This document shows positions 1 through 8,722 of a stretch of DNA of 64,000 nucleotides, piece after piece. Every line of letters starts with the position of its first letter. The first letter of the stretch is position 1. Under the pieces are notes generated by a model, which was not told the origin of the DNA, did no database searches, and worked only from the letters and a program-made list of their open reading frames with translations. The stretch is from Chloropicon primus (lineage: Eukaryota > Chlorophyta > Chloropicophyceae > Chloropicales > Chloropicaceae), in the NCBI GenBank assembly GCA_023205875.1, contig CP060760.1:496001-560000 (forward strand), written 5' to 3'. The position numbers and the translations under genes were made by a program.

Positions 1-230
1 AGTAAACAAAACGTCTCTTGAGGAACCATTGTCGTGACCCCTTTTCGTTGGTAGGAAAGAAAATGTCTCTTGAGGAAACGTTGTCGTACACTCCTCAGTG
101 ACCCCTTTCGTTCTTAGGAAAGAAAACGTCTCTTGAGGAACCCTTGTCGTGACCCCTTTTCGTTGGTAGGAAAGAAAACGTCTCTTGAGGAAACGTTGTT
201 TTCTTATCCTTGAAGCGTCGTAAAATAAAA
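1..230. repeat. Imperfect tandem repeat, 52/63-bp alternating units
   Basis: The motif GTCTCTTGAGGAA begins at 13, 65, 128 and 180. Spacings are 52, 63 and 52, so the array is a 115-bp higher-order unit (13 to 128 and 65 to 180) present about twice and cut by the window edge. Units share a following TTGTCGTGACCCCTTTTCGTT-like stretch. No gene is seen here. A related GTCTCTTGAGG motif recurs near 4110. Confidence 0.75.
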
Positions 231-333
231 TGGGTTTTGTACTCTCGAACGGTTTTGTTTTTGTTTTGTTCGCTGACTCCGACAGACACAGCGGCCCACA
301 GGAGAAGCAAGCGAGAGGGAGCAGAGTCCAGCG

Positions 334-374
<41 letters not shown>

Positions 375-375
375 C
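334..375. repeat. (ACGAAC)n hexanucleotide microsatellite
   Basis: About six copies of CGAACA/ACGAAC lie upstream of the Myb-like gene. The rest of 231-582 holds no recognisable gene. A possible 3' splice site (TCGCAG at 571-576) just before the chosen ATG suggests a 5' UTR intron, which is inference only. Confidence 0.8.
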
Positions 376-582
376 AAGTGCGTGGTACCTCCGGGACCCC
401 CTGACCCGTCAATTGGAAGGAAGCCTTGGCGCCCTCGGACGAAACCTTTACCTTGGGTTACCTTCCGCCCGCTCCTTGGACTTCCTTGGAGAATCTTTTC
501 TCTCTCTACTCTTGAGTTTTGGTTTTGGTTTTTGTCATGCGGTTATCGAGGAGGGGTGGATAGGATTGTGTCGCAGAGAAGG

Positions 583-692
583 ATGAGCATGAGCATGATG
601 AGCCTGACGACGACAACGACGACGACGACGAGGCTTGTGTCTTCACCGTCTCCGACCAAGTCACCGAGACACCAAGTGACCCACCACCACCA

Positions 693-725
<33 letters not shown>

Positions 726-1281
726 AGTGGCAGCGCAGAAGAAGAAGGCGAAGCGCTCGTCCTCGTCGCCGCGGCGCCCGTCCTCGTCGTCGCCGCACTC
801 GTCGCCGAAGAAGGTGGCGAAGAAGAAGAAGAAGAAGATTGGGGAGTGGTCCAAGGAGGAGCACGCCCAATTCCTGGAGGGGGCCAAGGTCTTGGGGGGC
901 GACGACTGGGGGGGGATAGCGGCCAAGTTCGTCAAGTCAAGGTCGGCCAGGCAGGTCAAGTGCCACGCGCTGACGTACGAGAGGACCGAGGAGTGGAACA
1001 TTGACGAGCACTCGAGGTTCCTCAAGGGCGTCAAGGTCGCGGGCAGGGGGGAGTTCACCTACATCGCCAAGCACTTTGTCAAGACGAGGAACGCCAGGGA
1101 GGTGCAGGAGTACGCGGACTCCATCTATACGGAGACGGAGGACAAGGCCGCGGGAAGGAAGCGGAAACGGAAACTCAGCCTGTACTGCTACAGGAAGTAC
1201 GCTGCGCAGGGCGACCAGCCGGACTCGGTGGAGTCTAGCGAGCAGACCGCTCGACCCAACCCGGCGCAGGCCCAGGCCTAG
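583..1281 (+). CDS. Myb/SANT-repeat protein, SHAQKYF-like, with poly-Thr tracts
   Basis: This is a predicted DNA-binding nuclear protein of 232 aa. The ATG at 583 opens MSMSMMS and is the first start giving a sensible N-terminus. Residues 8-16 and 39-48 are threonine runs encoded by an ACG/GAC microsatellite. Residues 53-86 are Ser/Lys-rich and could act as a nuclear localisation signal. Two Myb/SANT-like repeats follow, at about 87-133 (GEWSKEEHAQFLEG, DDWGGIAAKFVKSR) and 137-182 (EEWNIDEHSRFLKG, GRGEFTYIAKHFVKTRNA). The second repeat matches the plant one-repeat Myb pattern G-R-G-x-W-x-x-I-x-x-x-F-V-x-T-R, except that the helix-3 SHAQKYF is replaced by VQEYADSIY. The C-terminal tail is basic. 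The target genes are unknown. Confidence 0.8.
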
Positions 1282-1397
1282 GCTCCCTCACGATGAAAGC
1301 AACTTCAACTGATTTTTTATACAAAAAGCAGGTTTCCAGCAAACCTTATAAGCAAGGAGAGTTATTAACACGAAAAAACAAATACTTACTACTACAT

Positions 1398-3854
1398 TCA
1401 GAGCTCGTCGTGCGGCAAGTTCCCAAGGGCTTCCCGCCCTCCTCCCCGCCCTCCCCCCACGACGCGCAGGGACCCCCTGGGAACTTGCTGCTCGCTGAGG
1501 TGGGCCAAGTCCCGGTACATCTCCGAGACGCCCTCGAACTTGGCGGCCAGGCCGGACAGGGTCTCGTTCCCGGCGACGTAGAGGCCCAAGCGCTGCTGGA
1601 CCAGCCCGAGCCTCCACTTGGGCTGCCAGTCGTCCGGCCCAGAGAGGTGGTCCGCCAGGATATACTCGTCCATCGCTTCCCTCAGCTGGTCCTTGCCCTC
1701 CAGCAGGAGGCCCTTGACGGTGTGGAGCGTGCTGGACCACGGGAACTTCCGCACCTTGTCCTCCACCGTGTCCAGGACCTTGACCGGGACGCTGCCGGAG
1801 CGGGCCTTGGGCGACGAGGACGCGACTTGCTGGGAGTTGATCCCGAGGAACTTGTCGTGGGACGACAGGATCAGCTCCGACGGGAACAGGTTGGGGTGGA
1901 GCATCCGGAGAGACGCGATGCTGTACTCCTGGTTCTTCAGCAGGCTCTGGTGCATGGAGTTTGGCCGAATTCTGTAAAAGAACAGCTCCTCGTGGATGTA
2001 ACACGGGCTGATCCCCCCGTCCAGCAGCTCCTCCGCGAAGATCCAGAACGCCCAGTCCTCGTAGCCGAACAGGGTCTCGATCGGGTAGCCCCGCGGCACA
2101 GCCTGCCACAGAGACTTGTGGAACAAGGCGCTGCAGTGGAACATGTTCGAGTACTTCAAGTCCCTCGCGCTGTACTCTGGGACGTGCCAAGCATACTCCC
2201 AAGCCCCGAAGCCCTTAAGGTCCGAGATCACCAGGTTGCATCTCCTCTCCTTGCCCTTGGCCAGCGCCACGGCCCTCTCCAAAAAATCGTAACCGATGAG
2301 GTCGTCCGAGTCCAGGGGAAAGATCCACTCCCCGCTCGCCGCCTGGATTCCTGCATTCCTGGCGTCGGCAAGACCGCCGTTGGGCTTCTCCACCAGCCTT
2401 ATCCGCCTCTTGAGGCCCCCAAAGTCCCCTCGGTTGTTCGCCAAGATGACCTCCTTGGCGCTGGCCACCGACCGGCCGTCGTCCGTGGACCCGTCGTTCA
2501 CGATAATCACCTCCCAGTCCGTGAACGTCTGGTTCAAGATCGACTGCACCGTCTCCTTGAGGAGGTCCGCCTGGTTATACAAGGGGATCACGATGGACAC
2601 CGTGGGCGGCAGGACCCGCGGCCTGACGTGCTCCATCTCCGTCCTCGCCCTCCAGCACCTGGACGAGGTCTCCACCCAGGCTCTCTCCGACGCATCGCAG
2701 GTGGCGTGAGCCGGGACGACGTCCACCGCAATGGTGCCCGGCGCAGAGGACGCCTTGCCGTCGTGCACCTGGTACTTGAAGGCGGCGCATCGTGGCTCGT
2801 CGACCCCAGGCGCGCCCCCGGAAGCGGTGAACAGGATCCTGCCATCCCCAGCGTGGACCTCCACGGGCACCGAAGTGATCGGCTTCGTAATGCCCTGGTC
2901 ATTCACCTGGTGCAGCACGCCCACGCTCTCGTGGGGCAAGGACGTCACGAAAGCCTTGGGGGGGTCCCGGCCCGAGCTGGCCCCCTCCAGGATCAGGGGC
3001 ACCGTCTCCCCCGCCCTCACGCAAGGTATGGACACCGGGGCCTCCGACTGGATCCACAAAGGCCGCCTCTTCCCCTTCCCCAGCCGAGCGTGGTTCTTGA
3101 AACGCGTCTCGTCGTGGAGAACCTCGCCCCCGGCCTCGTCCATCTTGTAGTACGCCACCAGGCCCTCCTCGTCGCCCTTTGGCTGCCTCACCATCGACCT
3201 CATGATGTCCTCGTCGGAGAGGGACACGTTGTAGATCCGGACCTCGTCGATCTGGCCCGGAAACGGGTCGTACTCCGCCCCCGCGATCGACAGGAAGCCC
3301 GTGTCATCCATCACCGCGTTTGGCAGGCTCGTCTTGGCCCCGGGCAACCCGTCCACGAAAGCTTGGAGGTACTCCCCATCGTACCGACCGACGACGTAGT
3401 GCCACTTGTCCTTGAAAATGATTCTCCCCGCCGCAAAGTCTTTGTTATCCTGGCCGATGCCGAACCTGACCAAGCCCGCCCCGTCACAATACAAGTTCCA
3501 GCCCCAGCTGATCCACTCGTGACTCAGTATCCTGCTATACGACTTGTGCCTCGCCACCTTGATCCACGCGGCGACCGTTATCCTCGTCCTCGGCAAGTTC
3601 TTGAACTCCCTCACCAGGGCAAAGTCATTCCTCCCGTCGAAGCTTAGCCCAGACTTTCCCACACCCGCAGCAAGGAACCCTTCCTCGTCCTTCACCCTCG
3701 ACGTCGTCGTATACCTCTCCCCTGTCCCACCTCTCCCCAGCAGATCCCCATCAAGCACCTTTATGTCGTCGTCTTTTCCCTCACACAAACAACCTCCAAG
3801 CAAGATGACCACCCAAATGGTTAGAGTGATTTCCCTCCGTCCCAAAGCTTTCAT
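1398..3854 (-). CDS. Secreted LamG-like + family-2 glycosyltransferase fusion
   Basis: The protein is 818 aa when started at the ATG at 3854, which opens a classic signal peptide (MKALGRREITLTIWVVILLG). An in-frame extension upstream has no better start. Residues about 65-245 form a concanavalin A/LamG-like jelly roll, with GKSGLSFDGRNDFALV, a WHYVVGRYDG strand and DEVRIYNVSLSDEDI. Residues about 275-385 look like an Ig/cadherin-type segment. Residues 418-640 are a GT-A family-2 glycosyltransferase, with SIVIPLYNQ, VNDGSTDDG (452-460) and the DxD-like DSDD (515-518). The remaining 180 residues are unassigned. The likely role is glycosylation in the secretory pathway or wall, with the LamG part binding glycan. 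The substrate is unknown. Both domain calls are from motifs seen; their fusion is unusual. Confidence 0.85.
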   Translation of the reverse strand: MKALGRREITLTIWVVILLGGCLCEGKDDDIKVLDGDLLGRGGTGERYTTTSRVKDEEGFLAAGVGKSGLSFDGRNDFALVREFKNLPRTRITVAAWIKVARHKSYSRILSHEWISWGWNLYCDGAGLVRFGIGQDNKDFAAGRIIFKDKWHYVVGRYDGEYLQAFVDGLPGAKTSLPNAVMDDTGFLSIAGAEYDPFPGQIDEVRIYNVSLSDEDIMRSMVRQPKGDEEGLVAYYKMDEAGGEVLHDETRFKNHARLGKGKRRPLWIQSEAPVSIPCVRAGETVPLILEGASSGRDPPKAFVTSLPHESVGVLHQVNDQGITKPITSVPVEVHAGDGRILFTASGGAPGVDEPRCAAFKYQVHDGKASSAPGTIAVDVVPAHATCDASERAWVETSSRCWRARTEMEHVRPRVLPPTVSIVIPLYNQADLLKETVQSILNQTFTDWEVIIVNDGSTDDGRSVASAKEVILANNRGDFGGLKRRIRLVEKPNGGLADARNAGIQAASGEWIFPLDSDDLIGYDFLERAVALAKGKERRCNLVISDLKGFGAWEYAWHVPEYSARDLKYSNMFHCSALFHKSLWQAVPRGYPIETLFGYEDWAFWIFAEELLDGGISPCYIHEELFFYRIRPNSMHQSLLKNQEYSIASLRMLHPNLFPSELILSSHDKFLGINSQQVASSSPKARSGSVPVKVLDTVEDKVRKFPWSSTLHTVKGLLLEGKDQLREAMDEYILADHLSGPDDWQPKWRLGLVQQRLGLYVAGNETLSGLAAKFEGVSEMYRDLAHLSEQQVPRGSLRVVGGGRGGGREALGNLPHDEL

Positions 3855-4345
3855 CTTTTGCCCACCCGTTACCTTCTCGGACAACCGTAACGCCTTCTCA
3901 CCCTCCTCCTTCCCGAGACCAAGGCCGCCATCCCCAAGCCAAGTTCTGTTTGCTCTTCTCTCTCTCTCTCTCTCTTCAGAAGAGACGGGCCCAGGGCGGA
4001 GGGGAGGGGCGTTGGGTTGCTTTGTCGAGGAGGACACGGAGAAAGGGAGGGAACGAGAGGGACGCTAACCTCGACAACGAAGTTCCTCGTCTCGTGCTCT
4101 TTCCAACGACCCGTCTCTTGAGGGTTGAGGAAGCGCGCGCTAATCCCTTAAGGATAAGGGATTAGGATTAGGATTAGGATTCGTTGTTGTCATTCGTTTC
4201 GCCAGACCCAACAGGTGAGTGAGGGAGGAGTGTCGGTGGCGACGACCACGAAGCGGTTCCTCGTCTTTTGCTCTTTCCATCGAGCCGCCTCTCGAAAAGA
4301 ATGACACCCAGGGGTGAAGACTGAACGAAAACACATTGTTGTTGG
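3855..4345. other. Head-to-head intergenic region with diverged repeat pair
   Basis: This lies between the 5' ends of the LamG-GT2 gene (minus) and the PAP-like gene (plus), so it likely holds both promoters. It contains a (TC)n run near 3956-3976. It also has two diverged copies of a GTTCCTCGTCT..GCTCTTTCCA..GA..CCG.CTCT motif, at about 4081-4120 and 4254-4295. No TATA box stands out. Confidence 0.5.
4142..4182. repeat. Perfect 9-bp inverted repeat plus (GGATTA)n telomere-like tract
   Basis: AATCCCTTA at 4142-4150 and TAAGGGATT at 4155-4163 form a perfect inverted repeat with a 4-nt AGGA loop. The right arm runs into about four GGATTA units (4158-4182), a variant of TTAGGG-class telomere repeats. 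This could be an interstitial telomere-like tract or a simple microsatellite. Confidence 0.6.
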
Positions 4346-5354
4346 ATGACGGTGAAGATGATGTTGATGGCCGCGAGTTGTCAGCCGCAGGGCGTTCGAA
4401 TCGGACGATCGGGTCAGCCTCCCTCGCGAAGGGGAGGGTCTCGGTTACTCCAGTGCCACAACAAGCATGGACAGCAGCGTCGACAGCAGCTCCCGGACGT
4501 GGGGAGACGTTCGTGGCAGGTTTGTGCCTCGCAGGAGTCCTCGTCGGTGCTCGACAATATGGACGACTTGGCCTTGGTGAAGAAGGTCGCGCTATCCGGG
4601 AGCAAGTTTCAGATGATAAGCGCGAGGGAGATGTTCGAATCTCTGGTGAAGCTCAACCAGATCAAGACCAAGAAGCCGGACGACGTAAGTGTCTCGGACC
4701 TGCTCTCTGCGTCCCCTGGACTCGCCCGACTGACGCGGTTCTCGCTCCTTGCCTGCTTCAGTTGTCTGAAATTCTTGCGGGGGATGATGGGGAAGGCAAG
4801 GGGTCTTTCTGGAAACTCGTGTTCACGGTCAGCAAGAGCAATCTGAACCAAGCGACCTCAAAGGGTTTGGGCAGCGTCAGCGGCAACGGGGGTTCGTTCT
4901 TCCCGGTGACCGCGGTGCAGAACTGGAACAATGCGAACATGAGGATACAGAACGGAATCTTTATCTTGGGCGTCTTCTCGCTGATTTTTTCCGGGGACTT
5001 CGAGCTGGTAGGTGCTTCTTCTCCTCTCCCGGCCGTGCCGGTGCCAGGTCTAACACACGCGCGCGCACACACACACAACTGCTTCCTCTCTCTCTCTCTC
5101 TCTCTCTGTCGCAGGTGAACAAGTCTGGAATTTTGTACTTTGACTTCGACAGACTGGACATCGCTCTCGGACCCATCAAGTTTGGGTTCGACCTCCCACC
5201 CGATGAGAAAAGAGCGGGCAAGAAAAGGCCGTTTTTCGTTTGGGTTCACGCGGACCAGGACATCGCCATCGCCCGTGGCCGGGGAGGAGGCCTCGCCGTT
5301 TGGAAGAGAGTCGACCAAGAGTACAGGGAAGAGGAAGGCGTCTACAGCTCGTGA
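4346..5354 (+). CDS. PAP/fibrillin-like plastid lipid-associated protein (3 exons)
   Basis: Exons are 4346-4684, 4762-5007 and 5115-5354, giving 274 aa. Both introns are phase 0 with clear sites (GTAAGT/TTCAG and GTAGGT/CGCAG). The first about 65 residues are Arg/Ser/Gln-rich, like a plastid transit peptide. The body has SFWKLVFTVS, FFPVTAVQNWN, MRIQNGIFILG and GILYFDFDRLDIALGPIKF, then DQDIAIARGRGGGLAVWKR near the end. This is the order seen in PAP/fibrillin proteins: an early W-x-L-x-[YF]-T strand, a middle strand and a late DxxLRIxRGxxGxxFVxxR-like strand. Fibrillins bind lipids in plastoglobules and thylakoids. The family assignment is by motif pattern and moderately sure; the subfamily is unclear. 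Intron 2 holds CA and TC microsatellites. Confidence 0.65.
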
Positions 5355-5835
5355 GAATCCTAAACAAGAACCAACCAACCTCTTTCTAATCCCATCCACA
5401 AGTCCAATAATCCTATCCTCCCTTCGGTCCACAGAAAGTTCTCCGTTGGGTTCACACACCTCCGAGACCTCCCATCATGGATGGATGGATGGAGATCTTG
5501 AGTGAGAGAGTGAAGATCCAGAACCTCCAGGATCTGTTCCCTCCTCTCCTCTCCTCTCCTCTCCTCTCCTCTCCTCTCATCCCTTCTCCCTCTTCATCGA
5601 TCGTCATGCCAGCCCATCCCATCCTCCTCCTCCTCCTTGGATGGATGGAGAGCTTGAGTGAGAGAGTGAAGATTCAGCACCTGCAGGACCTATTCATCTT
5701 GTTCCCTCCTCTCCTCTCCTCTCCTCTCCTCTCCTCTCCCTCTCCTCATCGATGATCCTCCTTGTGAAGAGGAGCTCATCCTCCTTGTGAAGGGAGCTCA
5801 AGGCAAAAGCAATCGAGGGCGAGCAATTGAGGGCG
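5355..5835. repeat. Duplicated minisatellite block with (CTCCT)n runs
   Basis: Two related blocks sit between the PAP-like gene and argC. Each reads (GGAT)n GGATGGAGA.CTTGAGTGAGAGAG TGAAGAT.CA followed by a (CTCCT)n run. They span about 5475-5577 and 5638-5740, with an offset near 165 bp. A shorter direct repeat (ATCCTCCTTGTGAAG..GGAGCTCA) follows at about 5754-5800. No coding potential is seen. The region probably carries the argC promoter. Confidence 0.7.
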
Positions 5836-7087
5836 ATGAGGACGGCGACGGGCGTGACAGGGGCGAGTTCCTGTCCCTTCGAGGCGACGAGGACGGCGGG
5901 GAGGGCGACACCGCGGGTCACAAGGGTGGCGGCCTCTTCGGACCAAGCCCAGGTGGCGGTTCTGGGCGCGAGCGGCTACACCGGGGCAGAGATCACCCGA
6001 CTCCTCGCATTGCATCCAAGGATAAACGTCCGAGCCATCACGAGCGAAAGGAGTGCGGGACAGCCGTTCAGGAAGACTTTCCCTCACCTCAGGGAGTCCT
6101 TCTTCAAGAGTGACTCGGCGGACTCGGTGATGAACCTGGAGCTCACCAAGGTGGAGGACGTGAACTGGGATCAGGTGGACTCGGTGTTCTGCTGCTTGCC
6201 ACACGGTACGACCCAGGAGATCATAGCGGGCCTTCCGAGGTCAAAGAAGGTCGTGGACCTCTCCGCGGACTTTCGGCTCAAGGATGTTGACGTGTACGCC
6301 AAGGTGAGTGCGGTGCCCTGCGCCACTTCTCTCGTTTCGCCACCGCTAAACCAAAATGATTTGTTTTGTCTCTCTCGTGTAGTGGTATGGTGCGGCCCAC
6401 AAGGCCCCTGACCTGCAGAGGGAGGCCGTGTACGGCTTGACGGAGTTCAAGAGGAAGGAGGTCGGGTCAGCGAGCCTTGTTGCCAACCCTGGCTGCTACC
6501 CCACGAGCATTCAGCTGCCCTTGGTGCCCCTCCTGGAGAAGGGACTCATCACGGCGGAGGACTTGATCATCGACGCGAAGAGCGGCGTCAGCGGGGCGGG
6601 GCGGGGGGCAAAGCAGAGCAACCTTTACGTGGAGATAGCGGAGGGAATGAACTCGTACGGGATCACGTCCCACAGGCACGTGCCGGAGGTCGAGCAGCAG
6701 CTCGAGGAAGTCGCGGGCGGGCCGGTGAGAGTCAGCTTCACCCCCCACCTGATGCCTTTCTCGAGGGGGATGCAGAGCACCATCTACGTAAAGATGGCGG
6801 ACGGAGTCTCCGTGGAGGACCTCCGAGCCAGGCTCGAGGAGAGGTTCGAGGACGAGGCGTTCGTCCACGTCCTGCCCGCGGGGGAGATCCCGCACACGCG
6901 CTTTGTCCGAGGCAGCAACCACTGCGTTCTCGGCGTTTACGAGGACAGGCTCGAAGGGAGGGCCATCATCGTCAGCGTCATCGACAACTTGGTCAAGGGG
7001 GCGTCGGGACAAGCGATGCAGAACATGAACCTCATGCTCGGGCTCCCGGAGGACACGGGCCTCATGCAGATACCCATGTTCCCTTGA
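5836..7087 (+). CDS. argC: N-acetyl-gamma-glutamyl-phosphate reductase, plastid (2 exons)
   Basis: This enzyme carries out the NADPH-dependent reduction of N-acetylglutamyl phosphate to the semialdehyde, the third step of ornithine and arginine synthesis. Exons are 5836-6303 and 6383-7087, giving 390 aa. The 79-nt intron has GTGAGT and GTGTAG ends. The ATG at 5836 is the first in frame. Residues 1-35 are rich in Arg, Thr, Ala and Ser and lack acids except one, as in a plastid transit peptide. The Rossmann motif VAVLGASGYTG lies at 41-50. The catalytic cysteine is C194 in NPGCYPTS, and KSGVSGAGRG and SHRHVPEVEQ are also present. Length fits the family plus transit peptide. An AATAAA-like element lies near 7206 in the 3' flank, and the next gene is convergent. 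Confidence 0.93.
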
Positions 7088-7261
7088 GGCGGGTGGGGAG
7101 AGAGGCGGGGAGAAGGAGAGTGTGGGATGACGCGAGCGCGGCGGACGACGTGCGGTGCTCCCAAGAAAAAACCAAAAAAAACATGCATACGTGCTTACTA
7201 CAGCGAAATAAAAGCTTACTAGACGTTGGCGCTTCTCAGTGACGACGACGAAAAACAAAAC

Positions 7262-7786
7262 TCAGGCGTTCTTCGCCTTCTTCCTCGCCCCCTGCAGCTC
7301 CGCGACCTGAGCCAAGCAGACCTGCTTCACGGCGTGGCACTTTTGCTTCAGCTCAAGGTTCTCGTTCAGCGCGGCCATGTGCCGCATGAGGAGTATCTCG
7401 AAGCCCCTGTTGAGGTGGGAGTAGAAGCCCGGGAGGTCCTTGGCGTCCTCCGGCCCCACACGTCGCGGGGCACCCCAAGACTTGTCTCTCGAGATCAACT
7501 CCACCACGTCCTCCAGGGGGACCGCGGTCGATTGGTCGCTGGCCTGCGTCACCGTGGCGCCCCTTTCCTCCCGCTTGCCCTTGTGCGCCCCCGTCGCCTT
7601 GAGTGATGTCAAAAACGTCATAACGCTCACGGACCTCTCCAATCCAGTCTGCATGTCCTCCCTGTCCAAGGCAAACCCGCTCTTCTCCTTGGCCGGAGAC
7701 GAACCCGAACCCTCGGCGACACCGCACGTACCGTGGTCCTCGTCGTGGCAAGGAGATGGACAACCCTTATGCCGGGACACCGTCAT
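7262..7786 (-). CDS. Hypothetical protein with C-terminal helix and basic tail
   Basis: An open frame of 174 aa from the ATG at 7786 (MTVSRHKGCP). The first 40 residues are Cys/His/Gly-rich (CPSPCHDEDHGTCG). The middle is polar. The last 60 residues (FYSHLNRGFEILLMRHMAALNE and onward) are predicted helical and end in ARKKAKNA. I recognise no family. The frame could extend upstream, but no other ATG is seen. It is convergent with argC, with 174 bp between stops. Codon bias is like the neighbours, which favours a real gene, but there is no motif support. Confidence 0.45.
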   Translation of the reverse strand: MTVSRHKGCPSPCHDEDHGTCGVAEGSGSSPAKEKSGFALDREDMQTGLERSVSVMTFLTSLKATGAHKGKREERGATVTQASDQSTAVPLEDVVELISRDKSWGAPRRVGPEDAKDLPGFYSHLNRGFEILLMRHMAALNENLELKQKCHAVKQVCLAQVAELQGARKKAKNA

Positions 7787-8722
7787 GGTGCGAGCGATGG
7801 GGCGAGCGCAAGTCAAGTCAACCACCCAACCTCGGACGACGACCGTACTAGGGAATCCGTCTCCACCCCAACGGATCAGAATGGGGCATGGCAAAAAAGG
7901 AGGAGCAATTGATTAGTTTGCCCCATACATCAAACATCAAAAACGTGTTGACCGAACCGAACCGTTACGAACGTTATCGTTGTGGTTATGAGTTGAGCAA
8001 GAGGAGAGGAGCGAGGTGGCTCGGCCTCAGTCGGGGGCGGGTTTAGGTTTAGGGGTCCTCCCTCTTCCCCGATGCGATGTGGGGAGAACTGGGCGTGGGG
8101 CATCCAAATCCATAATTGTTGTTGTCTGGAGCGGGCTGGGGGCGGACGGGGCACGAAGGAAAGGGTGAGGAGAAGAGGAGGAGAGGAGGAGGGGAGGGGA
8201 CCACGCTCACCCCTGCGCTGGAACGAGGGGGGGTGGGCCCTCCATCCCTCCTTCCATCCCCTCGTTCCCTTCTCTTCCCGGCATCGGCGTTGGCATCGAT
8301 CTCAATCGATCAAATACATTAGGGGTTCTTCTGGCTTTCGAGACCTTTTTGCGCGTTCCCTCGTGGCGTCACCACGACGACACCATCGAGCGGGCCAAGA
8401 TCCGCCTTGCTATTGGGACAAGGAGACTCGTTGCGGTGCAGCTGCAGGAGGTCACCTTGACGTTCTCAAGTGGGCTCGAAGCCAGGATCCGCCTTGCCAT
8501 TGGGACCCAGAGTGGTGCGCAACACTGGCGGCGATGGACCCTAACCGTCACCCAGTGGATCGCGGAGAATTAGCGAAGGATCGGACCACCCTAACATGCC
8601 CATGTCATGTCATCCCCCTTCCCTACTCCGATCCCAAATATACATTACTTTTGTTTTGTTTTGTTTTTGTTTCATTTTTGCCATCGCCGTCGCCGCGCTC
8701 TCCCAACACGTCCTCCTTCCCT
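7787..8722. other. Long spacer with purine-rich run; ankyrin relic inside
   Basis: This spacer of over 900 bp separates the hypothetical gene from the OTU gene. A purine-rich run (GGAGAAGAGGAGGAGAGGAG) lies at 8158-8200 and a (GTTTT)n-like run at 8650-8675. The only protein-like signal is the ankyrin fragment described separately. Confidence 0.5.
8389..8573 (+). pseudogene. Relic of a W-rich ankyrin-repeat gene
   Basis: Reading in the frame that starts at 8390 gives DPPCYWDKETRCGAAAGG, HLDVLKWARSQDPPCHWDPE and WCATLAAMD. This is the 30-33-residue ankyrin consensus (xPPCPWDxxTCxxAAxGGHLxVLKWARSQ) repeated in large families of green algal proteins. About one and a half repeats remain. There is no proper start and no flanking repeats, and the second repeat decays after CATLAA, so it looks like a degraded fragment. 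The DNA shows the same repeat structure: ATCCGCCTTGC.ATTGGGAC occurs twice (about 8400 and 8489). Confidence 0.6.

Noticed and set aside
1293-3647. 784-codon open frame on + opposite the LamG-GT2 gene
   Set aside because: Pro/Arg/His/Leu-rich antisense product of a GC-rich coding strand; no domain, while the minus strand has clear domains.
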